The position numbers were made by a program, and so were the translations under genes. 64,000 nt of DNA, taken from NCBI GenBank assembly GCA_977006965.1, contig OZ345384.1, forward strand, positions 1,849,445-1,913,444, given 5' to 3'. The DNA comes from Phymatolithon calcareum (taxonomy: Eukaryota > Rhodophyta > Florideophyceae > Hapalidiales). Below, in pieces: positions 54,950-64,000 of this stretch (the stretch's first letter is position 1; the number at the start of each line of letters is the position of its first letter). A model generated the notes under the pieces. It was not told where the DNA came from, searched no databases, and saw only the letters and a list, made by a program, of their open reading frames with translations.

Positions 54950-55195
54950 TCCCATACTCGCGGAAGGTCAAATCTATTCGGAAATTCCGTTGGCCTGAGG
55001 TCACCGGTTCGAGTCCTGTCACAAGCAAGAATTAAATTATGGATTCCACCGTTTAGTTGTGTGCTGCAGTACTCGAGGGGAGCAGGTACGCGAGTAGAGA
55101 GAATGAATATAGCTCATGAACATCTTAGAGGCCCCCGAGATGTGAGATACTTTAGTGTAACTCGAATATCATGCAATAAACAAACGAAACAAAAG
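54950..55195 (+). mobile_element. tRNA-derived SINE, copy 2
   Basis: B box GGTTCGAGTCC at 55006-55016, then TGTCACAAGCAAGAATT, GTGTGCTGCAGTACTCGAGG, CATCTTAGAGGCCCCC, and an A-rich end (CAAACGAAACAAAAG). The order and spacing match copy 1 at 2694-2975. The preceding TTGGCCTGAGGTCACC looks like the variable-arm and T-stem part of a Leu/Ser-type tRNA. The 5' limit is uncertain. Confidence 0.65.
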
Positions 55196-55261
55196 AACAT
55201 TTGGGCAGAAAACTACATCAATTCTACTTTAAAACGGTTGTTGAATTCAACAATCGCATTC

Positions 55262-55912
55262 GTTCTACTATGCTTTCACTTCGCAGCAGAAGCCTAAACT
55301 GAGTCGTTTGCTGAGTAAAAATTTCTCGAATCTTGCTTTCTAATGTCCGGTGAATGTCCTTCATCGTACTGACAAATGCCGCTTCCACCATTGCTTGTCG
55401 CTCAACTGTGGGCTGCTATTGAAGAGTTCTGGTCCTAATCTTCATCACTGATTCCCCGTTAGAGAATGAGTCCCAACAAAGGCCATGATAAACTCCACTA
55501 TTTTTTACGCTCAACTTGAAGCATGGTAATGAATACAATTTCCAGCCATGTCGGAAATATCTCCGGCGATTGGTCCACGTGCGCTTTCGCCCCCATTTAC
55601 TGTTCCTCATGGTTTTCTTGAATCGGAAAGCCGTGAAGTGATCAACTGCAGACGCAGCCTGCGAACTCAACCACGCCTCGCGTGACTGGAGGCCGTCCTG
55701 CAGAGCGCGTACGATCCGTGCGAGGGAGCTGTGATCCAGCTTCACTGTAACAAGGACATGAATGTCGCGCGTAAGTGGTGACAGCTTTGCCGTCTGTGAG
55801 CATACACGTCTAGATTCTCCTGGAAGCGTGCGAGAAATATGCAGAATATTCGAGCACATGCACTATTTGACGAATGCATTGCTGTAAGGAACTCTCTGGA
55901 GCTCTCTAGATA
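55262..55912 (-). pseudogene. XPO7: Exportin-7, C-terminal part
   Basis: The 3' part of the gene that continues at 62208-64000. Minus-strand reading gives 'LARIVRALQDGLQSREAW' ... 'AASAVDHF', then 'VERQAMVEAAFVSTMKDIHR' and 'EIFTQQTTQFRLLLRSE', which follow the exportin-7 C-terminus block by block (EGL.. LD ... LDHI; EKQQAM ... FENLM; FTQNLSAFRREV). Stops and shifts are present. Next to the gypsy LTR lies the 5-bp ATTCA (55913-55917), repeated at 62203-62207. Exportin-7 is a karyopherin-beta that carries cargo through nuclear pores with Ran-GTP. Confidence 0.8.
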
Positions 55913-55917
55913 ATTCA

Positions 55918-56123
55918 TATTTTAAGGTTTTATGATATTTGTAAGTTACGTATAAGTAATTCAATGCCTATATAAGGCATGCTCTAGTTCCGACTAGAGG
56001 ACTGGAGCCAAGCACAAATCCAACCAAGTCAAGTGAGGTAAAGTCAACAAACCTCTACTAGGCTCATCTTATTATTACTGATACTGTGGCTGTCAACGCT
56101 AAGCTCGATCAACATCCGTTTCA
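55918..56123 (+). repeat. gypsy-1 5' LTR
   Basis: It matches 62014-62203 from TTAAGGTTTTATGATATTTG to AACATCCGTTTCA, with a 15-bp insertion (or a deletion in the other LTR) near 56030 and scattered substitutions. ATGCCTATATAAGGCAT (55964-55980) places a TATA box inside an inverted repeat. The first bases read TATT instead of TG. Confidence 0.85.
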
Positions 56124-56124
56124 C

Positions 56125-56141
56125 TGGTAGCACCAGCTTCT
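56125..56141 (+). promoter_or_regulatory. gypsy-1 primer binding site
   Basis: TGGTAGCACCAGCTTCT begins one base after the LTR end. The TGG start complements a tRNA CCA end; TGGTAGC resembles the initiator Met tRNA site. Which tRNA it is remains unproven. Confidence 0.6.
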
Positions 56142-56647
56142 TAGCGTCTGACGTCTGTACGTGAGTTTGCCAAAGCGTGAAATTTGAAAATATTTTCCTG
56201 GTTTTTGTTCCTGATTTATTCAAAGTTCGAAGCTGTCGTTCTTGTTCTTGTTTTCTGCTCGTGATTCGAAACCGCAATTTTTATTGTGGTTCAAGTTTAT
56301 TGTTCAATGTTCCGAGATCGTTATTCAAGAATCAAAAATCACTTTCTCTGTTTCAAGTTTAAGGTTCGTGTTGAGCTGTTGGAGGTTCGCCGTTCTTTTT
56401 TACCAGAGTCTCGTTTTGAAATCTAAGAACACGACTGTGTCTGAGGGGTGGAGGTCGAGACACTAACTATTTCACACCTAAGGGCAGGAGTGCCAGGTGA
56501 ATCTCGAGGTTTTATTCTCTGCGCAGAGTCGCCCAAAGTATCCTCAACAATCTCATTCGTCTATTGGGTGTCACCTAGGACGACCGACAGGGTCACGGAT
56601 TCGCGTAACGCAAATACGGGTTAGATCAGGTTGGAGAAACATCCTCT

Positions 56648-57350
56648 TTGGTGAAAATTTCAGTGTTCAAGGTTAATAAGCCCCCAACATTCGATGGCTC
56701 AAGGGATGAATTCAAGATCCACTCGTGGTTGTATCATGTCAAGCAGTACATCATGCTGGCTCAAACTGGAAATAACGCCGTTCAACTCGATGAGCCGACA
56801 AAAATACCTTTCACATCCACCTTCTTCACTGGGAACGCTGGAAACTGGGGGTACTTGCATGTTAGTGCAAACCAGATTCCGAATACATGGGAAACGTTCG
56901 AGATCTCTTTGGAAAAAGAATTTATTCCTCTTCACAATGTTCAAAGGTCAAGAGATAATTTGCGCAAGCTCTATCAGCGCGCCTGTCTGAATGCAGAAAC
57001 ATTGTTCTCAGGACCCCAGGCGTTAGTGAAGGAGAAGTAGTCGACAGATTCTGTCAGGGACTCAAGCCCTAGGTTCGACTGGAAGTCCTGGAATCGGGAT
57101 TTATGACCATGGATGAAGTAGCAAGTATAGCGTTGAACGTTGATAAGGCTCTGTTCAATGCGGGAATGATTTCGTCTCAAGCAAGGTTGGATCCCTTCGC
57201 TGGTCCACGATATAACGGACCAGTGACCATGGAAATTGGTAACGTAGAGGGACTTGATCATCAACTCGGAAGCGATGCAAGGTGTACGGACGACCGGAAG
57301 TTTAATGCTTGTTATACGTGCCTTAAAGAGGTATGTCGCCCCTAGAGACA
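56648..57350 (+). pseudogene. gypsy-1 gag
   Basis: Retrotransposon gag core: 'FDGSRDEFKIHSWLYHVKQY', 'FTGNAGNWGYLH', 'TWETFEISLEKEFIPLH' then 'RDNLRKLYQ'. In-frame TAG at 57038-57040; the following part reads 'DRFCQGLKP', TAG, 'VRLEVLESGF', so it is broken at least twice. A zinc knuckle region after 57240 is not preserved. Confidence 0.8.
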
Positions 57351-57592
57351 CAAGCAGAGGCGAGGATACAATGACCGAAGTTTGGGAAGTCGAAGGAAGG
57401 CGGTCAGACTCGGAAATGTGGATATCGAATGGACATCGAGTGGCGCTGGAAAGCGGATTGAGAGCACTCAACTGAATCATAGTTCGAGTGGCCTAGATTC
57501 TCTTGTGGCAGAAGTCAAGCAGCTTCGCAAAGAAATACTAGACAAAAGGCTGGATACGAAGAAAGCCCTTTGTTCTGTGTCGATTACTACTG

Positions 57593-57988
57593 TTGTTCGT
57601 GATCATGACGATTGCACTCGCACAAACGATTCTTCCAGTGAAGGACTTGATAATAGTCGACGGAGTAATCAACGGGAAGAAAGTGCGAGTACTCAAGGAC
57701 GACGGTTGCAGTACTAACATTTTATCAAGAGAATTTTTCAATGCAAACCGAAACCTTATTCGTGCCGTGCAAAGAAGGGTAGAAGTAAAGCACTCGAAGG
57801 AGAAGACATTGGGGAAGGCATCAGAGGTAATACAAGGAGCATCGCTTCGTTTAGGTCCTCATTTCTACTCTTCGAATTGGAACGTTACAAGTTGCAGATA
57901 CGCCGTTATCCTTGGAGTGCCATGGCATGTGTCTCACAGTCCTAAAATCGATTGTGAAAATCAGGCTGTGACAGTTGGTGCTTTCTAA
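57593..57988 (+). pseudogene. gypsy-1 aspartic protease
   Basis: 131-codon frame with 'VLKDDGCSTNILS', where DDG stands in place of the usual D(T/S)G catalytic triad, then a hydrophobic 'YAVILGVPWHVSHSPKIDC' that matches the C-terminal half of gypsy proteases (ILG..WL......I.....). Confidence 0.75.
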
Positions 57989-58125
57989 ATTCCAGTGATG
58001 AAGACTCCACATACCGACGAAGGTCAGATACAAGTTACAAGCCTTGGTATCCGAAAATTACGATCGATGCTGAGGAAAAAAAGGGAAAAGAGGCCTTTCT
58101 AGTAGTCAAGGCTGCTCCGACCAGC

Positions 58126-59521
58126 GTGATGAAGAACTCAGAAAATGGAGTGAGGACAAAGCAGCAGCAATTGCATTGGTTATATGCAAATCTGAGGAAA
58201 ATTCTGTGCAAATTCGAGGTTGCGTTTCAAGAAGAATTTCTCGATGGACTACCCCGGAAAGATTCGTTGATCATGCAATTGAGGCTGATAAGGAAGCGAA
58301 GCCGCAACATCGTCCACTCAATCAGTTATCACCTTTAGAGTTGGATGCGACAAAGAGATACGTTGAGGAGTTGCTGCGGATGGGAAAGATCGACCGAGCA
58401 AATCTCCGTATGGCGCTTCCTTGTTCTCCATGAAGGACAAAGATAAACCGTTGTCTGGTGTTGTTGATTACTGTGCTTTGAATCCAATTACGAGGAGAAG
58501 CAATGCTCGGCTTCCTCGGTCGGACGACATGTTCGATATGCTTGGTGACGCTCTTGTGTTTTCGAAGTTGGATCTGAAAACCGGATTTCATCAGATTCGT
58601 GTTCGTCTAGAATACATCGAGATGACTGCCTTTAACACGAAGTACGGTCAATTTGAGTACTTGGTAATGCCGACGTGATTGTGCAATGCACCTGCTACAT
58701 TCCAGTCACTGATGAATAATATCTACTATGACTGCATTGATGACTTCCTGGTCGTGTACATGAACGATCTGCTCATCTTCAGCAAGGATGAGACTTCACA
58801 CTTTAGGCATATTGAGACGGTTTTAGCTCGCCTCAAAGATCATGATTTGCTTGTGGCGCCGAAGAAGTGCGATTTTCTGAAGGATGAAATTGAGTTCTTG
58901 GACTAATAATCTGAATGAACGGAGTTCGTGTCGCACCAAAGAAAGTTGAAGTGTTGGAAAAATGGCCAAATCCGAGCACTCTGACTGATATTCGAAGCTT
59001 TTTGGGTCTGATACAGTTCTTTCCACGTTTTATCAAGAACTTCTCGAAAATCGCAGTGCCAGCGACAAACTTGACGAGAACGGACCAGAGTATCCACAAC
59101 TTCTGTTCCAGATGTGATATGGCGTTCGAATCTCTGAAGCTTGCAATTTCAAGTTCTCCGATCCTGTTATCTCCTGACTGGAAAAAGTCGTTCAGAGGAC
59201 ATATCGATGGTCGGAGTTACAATAACACGACTAGATGAGGTGGGAAATGATCATGTAATTACATTCTATTCCAAGAAGCTAAGTCCAGCCGAGCAAAACT
59301 ACACAGCAAATGATCGTGAGCGACTGGGTCTCATATACTTCTTGCAGCGACTTCGATGCTATCTGGAAGCAAAAAGATTCGATATATTCACTGATAACCA
59401 AGTGCTAAAGCACTTCTTTTCGAAGCAGAAGCTAAGTTGTAAAGAGGAAAGAGAGCTGGAGACACTGGGGAACTTTGGAATCTTTCCAACAACGCTGAAG
59501 CCAGAAATATGCATGTACTAG
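58126..59521 (+). pseudogene. gypsy-1 reverse transcriptase and RNase H
   Basis: RT blocks: 'LSPLELDATKRYVEELLRMG', 'GVVDYCALNPITRR', 'FSKLDLKTGFHQIRV', 'TAFNTKYGQFEYLVMP', TGA at 58676-58678, 'LCNAPATFQSLMN', then YMND in place of YVDD (about 58757-58768), and 'NGVRVAPKKVEVLEKWPNP' thumb region. RNase H: 'ITFYSKKLSPAEQNYTANDR', 'DIFTDNQVLKHFF'. Multiple stops and shifts (58904-58915, 59236) make it inactive. Confidence 0.88.
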
Positions 59522-59639
59522 GTGACGCTCTATTCAGAGCTCCGCACATCGCTTTCAACTCCTTGGAAATTCTGTTTCTCGAGCTTGATGCTGTTCTGAA
59601 CGGTTAAGAAGATGATCATTTTTTTGGTCCTATCGTGAA

Positions 59640-61358
59640 AAGTCTAGATGAGAAAGAAATGAAAGATCCTGTGAAGAGGAGTCAGGTGGAAAAGTTACTG
59701 CCAATGTTTTATCGCGATGGTAGACGACTACTGTATCAGGGAAAGTACCATACTCCAGTTGGCCCATGGAGGTCACTTCGGTTTCGCGAAAAGAATATCA
59801 GGACTGGAAATGTACCATTGGAAACACAAAATAAGGGACGTGAAGTGGTATGTTCAAGGTTGTGTTGCTTGTCAACAGAAGAAAGATCACGGTAGACAAA
59901 AGCTTACTAATCAGACTGCTGTGGAGGTACCTGAGAGACGATGGGGATCGCGTGCGACTGACTTTATAGTAAACCTGCCAAAGACGAAGAATGGCTTTGA
60001 TTGCATTACTACCTGGGTGGATCGTTTATCAAGAGCTCCCTTCATTCCATCCAAAGAGACAGATAACGCAGTCGATACTGAAAACTATTTCTTCAATAAT
60101 GTGTTCAGGTACCACGATTTGCCTGATAGCATCGTATCTGATCGAGATCTGTCGCAAGAATAGCAGGTTTTTTTGTCTTGGTTCGATATACACGTTTGCA
60201 ACAAGGTTGTTACCCTGGATAGCAAAGCACCAGGCATCCATTGATAGAAGAGACCTACGTTACACTTACTGCGCGGGATCATCGTATGATCGCTTCGTCT
60301 CGAGGCATACTTTAGCATAGTCGACGATGCCGACGCGAGGGAGAAAGAGGAACGATCAAGTTCACACCATTTCCATCGTCAAGGTAAGGTCCTTTTCATT
60401 CATCCTACCATTTCGGCAAAGAACCATCGTTCGCGACAAGCTGGAGGCGAGACCCCATACCCTACGTGCCGAATAGCGGGAGACACCAGAAAGCGATCCG
60501 ACGATCGGTTGGCATCTCCGCGAATCGTAATAGTGCTCCGACGAGAATTGCTTTTTGCACTTCCAGGTTACCGGCCAATTTCTGTCCCTTTTCACGACCG
60601 GAGCGCGTTCCTGTTCCACTCCGTATACCACAATTGAATCGCATCGATATACCGTCCGGTCAAGTTCATCAACCCGCGAACGTCGCAATTAGCGGTTCGC
60701 GGCGTAACATCTTGAAGATCAGAGACAGGATCCCAAGTTTACGTCGAAGTTTTGGCGTCGGCTGATGGAGCTCTGTGGTATCAAACTCAAGATGTCTTCA
60801 GGTCGCCATCCCCAAACAGATGGTTCATCGGAAATTATGAACAGATGGTTGAGAACTGCATTCGATGCTTCAATTCCTACCATCAAAATGATTGGGATGA
60901 TCTGCTGGTCTCAGCTGAATTCGCCTACAACTTAGCTACAAGCGAAGACATGGAAATGTCTCCATTTGAAATGGACCGAGGATGGAATCCAATATCTCTT
61001 TTGCATCTGCTGACTAAGAGAAATTGTGAGGTTGAAAGTGACTCCGAGTCTAAGTCTCGGCTTCAAGATTCTCTTGACGATGCGAAATATGCGTACAAGA
61101 TTGCGAAGGCTCGTGAAAGTGCTCGGGCATCTCTGACTGACAAGACGCATTCCTGAAAGGTCTGTGACAAGCTTTGGATTAATAGGAGCCTCTTCCAGGA
61201 CGCATATTCTAAGTCTCAACAATCGGATAAGATGTCCTCTAAACGCTTTGGTCCGTTTACTGTGAAGAGACTCATCTGTGAAAATGCCGTCAAATTAGAG
61301 TTGCCAAGTCATTTAAGGATTCATGAAGTTGTGAATGTTGTTCATGCAAATTCGTAAT
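59640..61358 (+). pseudogene. gypsy-1 integrase, split by a solo LTR
   Basis: Zinc finger 'LAHGGHFGFAKRI' ... 'GCVACQQKKDHG', core 'RRWGSRATDFIVNLPKTKNG' with first Asp, 'PDSIVSDRD' with second Asp (about 60137), then the insertion 60150-60727, and resumption with 'DPKFTSKFWRRLMELCGIKL' and 'SGRHPQTDGSSEIMNR' (third residue E). The end carries a GPY/F module ('KRFGPFTVKRL' ... 'HEVVNVVHANS', about 61235-61355). No chromodomain was recognised. Confidence 0.88.
60150..60727 (+). repeat. Solo LTR nested in the gypsy-1 integrase
   Basis: 578 bp starting TGTC and ending GACA, flanked by AGATC (60145-60149) and GGATC (60728-60732), a 5-bp target duplication with one later substitution. Removing it restores the integrase frame from 'SDRD' to 'PKFTSKFW'. 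It contains no coding sequence. Related sequence lies at 43480-43660. The orientation cannot be decided from the sequence alone. Confidence 0.85.
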
Positions 61359-62013
61359 TTTAGCAGCCTAGTGATATATCCGCACCCATCCCAGCTGTAC
61401 CTGATCCTGTTCCCGCTGTTGAAGGAGAAGAATTTGTTGTGGATTTTTTCTCGTCGGGGCGCAACGTGAATTTACTATATTTTTCGCCTGTTCCTTTGCC
61501 GATTTTGAAAAACTTTTCGTCTCGCGGCGCGAACGTTTTTGCCACCTAAACGTTCGATTTTACCAAATTTGCAGTATTTCTGTGTTAGTCTACAACCATT
61601 CGAAACTCTTGACCGAGGCAATAAGAAATTCATTCAGTCCTTTTCGAGATAATTTTCCATCTTTGTAGGTGATTCTTTTTCAAGATCAGAATCACGAAAA
61701 GTGCTCTACACTCCTTAATTCATCTCCTTTCTTTAATTTTTTGATTTTTGGATAACCTACATGCATGGCTTTCTATAATTGTTTTCGAAATGCGAAGAAC
61801 GGATCAGGAAGTGGTCTTAAACTACGCAATTAAGGAGCAGTCTCGATTTTCGAAGGAAACCTCTGCTGAGAATTTCTAGAAAAAGTTTCTACGGCGCGGG
61901 GACTTTCTTTGATTAGCCAATTATGTACTGCCATAACAGAACGTGTCCAATGAGCTTCTCGGATTTCCAAGCTCATAGAAAATAAAAGTGAAAATCTAAG
62001 TTTGGGATGTAGG

Positions 62014-62203
62014 TCCTTAAGGTTTTATGATATTTGTAAGTTACGTATATGTAATTCAATGCCTATATAAGGCATGATCTAGTTCCGACTAGCGGAATGG
62101 AGCCAAGAAAAAATCCAACCAAGTCAACAAACCTGTACTAGGCTCATCTTATCACCACCGATACTATGGCTGTCAACTCTAAGCTGGATCAACATCCGTT
62201 TCA
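62014..62203 (+). repeat. gypsy-1 3' LTR
   Basis: Partner of 55918-56123. The start may be the TG at 62014 (TGTAGGTCCTTAAGG), preceded by AAGTTTGGGA as a weak polypurine tract. Confidence 0.8.
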
Positions 62204-62207
62204 TTCA

Positions 62208-64000
62208 CGATCTCCATCTGATGATTTGGAGGCAGAATTTAAATTTGGCCAAAGTATGCTCTGACTACTCTCGGGAAAGTGATAATCTGATCGACTTCGA
62301 TTTCCATAATGAACCGCGAGCAAATTGCTATCGCATCGCTCAGAGCCGGGTCCCTACACAGCGAGAAAACGGCAAAGTTCACGAACCCTCCACCGACAGC
62401 ACGAGTAGGGATCAGGAAACATTCCCACATTCCCTTGCACAGAGCCCTATAGATATCTACGCCCTTTTTCACTGCCTCTTGAGCACCACCAAGGCACTCC
62501 CAATGTGCCAATATGTAGGTTCTATAGGTCAGAAGTATCTTAGATATTTTTCGGAAAATCAGAATGCCGTTTACAGAGGATTTGTAGAACGAAATACACT
62601 GCGACCGGTTATATAAAAACTCGGAGTAAATCTTTAGAAGCATTCTTGTAACTTCTGGGTTTCCAGCTTCAGAGAAGACCTCACATATCTTCAATAAAAT
62701 GGCAGCTCGCTTCGGGTATAGCCAATCGAAGAAAATAGAATACGTTAAAAACTCCTCTCAAATCACGGAGCGGTTCGCACAGCAAGATCACCCGGGAAAG
62801 TCGCCTTTGACTGAAAGGCTTTAAGAGCTTGAATCTTGATGCACACCGGCTCCATGAAACGAATGAAATTCATCTCCAAAGTGAGCTCCTAACCGCCACT
62901 CGCAAAGAGAATACGCAACAGGGTGCAATAAAATGTAGTCCGATGCTTTCCCATACTTATATCCGATCTACACATAAACGGAAAGTGCTTCTCATCATTC
63001 TGAGCAATCATCTCAAAAATGGCGCTGAGTTTTCATAACAATCAGCTGCTACTTTATCCACGTGCAATATCTGAGAGCAAGGTCAGCGACTTAGCAACAA
63101 TGTCATGCCCATCAAGAACACCATAATTCCGCAAGTTGCAAACATTTTTTTAACGACGACGTTCAAAACATCCATGTTGTTAGTCATACCCAGTCTTTCC
63201 ACCATTCTCATGTACACCTTGCTCGTCGAAACAGCTTCTTCTCCGATAATAGCATCGTCTAGTCCTATACCTCCTTTGGTATTCCTTGCCCTACCTTGAG
63301 GAGTAGCAAGTGACGCTGGCGTTGCTTCTGGCCTTTGGATTGCAGTCGCATCTGGATCTGCTGTACAAATCAAGAGGTAGAAAATACGAGCACTCAAATC
63401 CCCGTCAAGAAGTTTATTGGCCTCAGAGCCCAATGAGCTTATTCGAACAGACACAAATGCGCCAAAGACTCTTGTCAACCAAGCGAGTTCGAACTTGAGA
63501 AGTGAAGTATTTGCCCGGTTTTCGCCCTGGAATCTTTTAGCGGCTAGCTGCTTGTGTTTTTCCAGCCCCGGATCAATGAAGGCAGTGACACATTGGCAAG
63601 ACTTTTTGTACTGAAGACGGAAAAGTGCAGGTATGGAACTCAGGTGCTCGGAGAATTGTTCGTCTTCGCCACTATCTGTGATCCGAGAGAGTGTCACAAG
63701 CCGACTATGCACATATTGCTCGACAACTTTGCTCACATAACCATTCACGTTTGCATCTTTCCCCCCTTTCAAGTATGGCTTTACAGCAATCAGCCGCTTT
63801 CACAATACAAGAAGGTAATGCATGCTTTCGCCCACCTAGTTCCAGTCCGACGCAAGAGATTGCATCGTGAAAAGCGCCGCCCTGGCAATCAACTCCTGAT
63901 AAATAGAAAACCGAGTAAAATTGATTTTAAGGAGAGAAAGTGCTAGTCCTACATCTCCACCAGTCTCTTAATCGTTTCTCTTGGTAGTCCTACATTACCC
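62208..64000 (-). pseudogene. XPO7: Exportin-7, middle part, runs off the window
   Basis: Read from 64000 down: 'SDWN', 'AVKPYLKGGKDANVNGYVSK', 'VVEQYVHSRLVTLSRI', 'LFRLQYKKSCQCVTAFIDPG', 'LAWLTRVFGAFVSVRISS', 'LLDGDLSARIF', 'RMVERLGM.NNMDVL', 'HRTTFYCTLLRILF', 'LKIYSEFLYNRSQCISFYKS', 'VNGILIFRKISKILLTY', 'GGFVNFAVFSL.RDPALSDA'. Each aligns in order with exportin-7 (WLVYIIGAVIGGRVSF; DGELVCRVLQL; RTTFYTALGRLL; ELVHNRSQRLQF; NGILLFRETSKM; GSYVNFGVFRL). Several stops and frameshifts lie in 62695-63082 and near 63830. The N-terminal part is beyond the window. It was cut by gypsy-1 at 62203. Confidence 0.88.

Larger units (their letters stand above)
55918..62203 (+). mobile_element. Ty3/gypsy LTR retrotransposon (gypsy-1) inside exportin-7
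   Basis: About 6.3 kb with LTRs of about 190-205 bp, flanked by ATTCA on both sides (4 or 5 bp depending on the exact LTR end). Order: LTR, primer binding site, gag, protease, RT, RNase H, integrase, LTR, which defines Ty3/gypsy. Many stops and frameshifts. A solo LTR of another element interrupts the integrase. It lies opposite in orientation to the exportin-7 gene it splits. Confidence 0.9.

Noticed and set aside
1-64000. CRISPR arrays, operons, ribosome binding sites
   Set aside because: No regularly spaced repeats were seen, and the gene content is eukaryotic.

Overview
This is eukaryotic nuclear DNA dominated by transposable elements and broken genes. Recognisable genes (a B-type cyclin, exportin-7) read without obvious introns. 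A divergent nuclear-type 5S rRNA gene carries a 'TTAGTACTGAGGTG' stretch that I associate with red algae. Together with mixed copia, gypsy, piggyBac, hAT, MULE and CACTA-like remnants, this suggests an intron-poor red alga (Florideophyte, Chondrus-like). That assignment is inference.

Layout. 1-2.7 kb: a broken copy of an unclassified protein family ('family A') and a pogo-like MITE. 2.7-3.0 kb: a tRNA-derived SINE. 3.0-10.4 kb: a complete Ty1/copia element with 471-bp LTRs, a GCCCT target duplication and an antisense ORF before its 3' LTR. 10.9-14.3 kb: another family A copy, then a 2.84-kb DNA transposon with an intact 680-codon DDE-like transposase. 15.1-16.4 kb: a cyclin B pseudogene. 16.4-28 kb: family A and family B repeat fragments, a MULE inserted in a hAT remnant, a secreted Cys-rich protein gene and a piggyBac remnant. 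28.2-35.5 kb: a nearly perfect 7.35-kb palindrome, each arm encoding a few small, mostly signal-peptide-bearing proteins. 36.5-42.3 kb: two more piggyBac copies, one almost complete. 45.6 kb: the 5S rRNA gene.

45.9-64 kb is a nest of insertions. A minus-strand gypsy element (gag-protease 53.6-54.8 kb, polymerase 46.0-48.2 kb) was split by a 5.4-kb CACTA-like transposon with a 3-bp target duplication; that transposon carries a degraded helical-repeat gene. To the right, an exportin-7 gene on the minus strand, running off the window edge, was split by a second gypsy element (55.9-62.2 kb), whose integrase was in turn split by a 578-bp solo LTR. A second SINE lies just past the exportin-7 3' end.

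Almost every protein gene is a pseudogene. The exceptions with intact frames are the 680-aa transposase, the antisense ORF in the copia element, the 125-aa secreted Cys-rich protein, the small palindrome genes, and two ORFs in the CACTA-like element. No CRISPR, operons or prokaryotic signals were seen.
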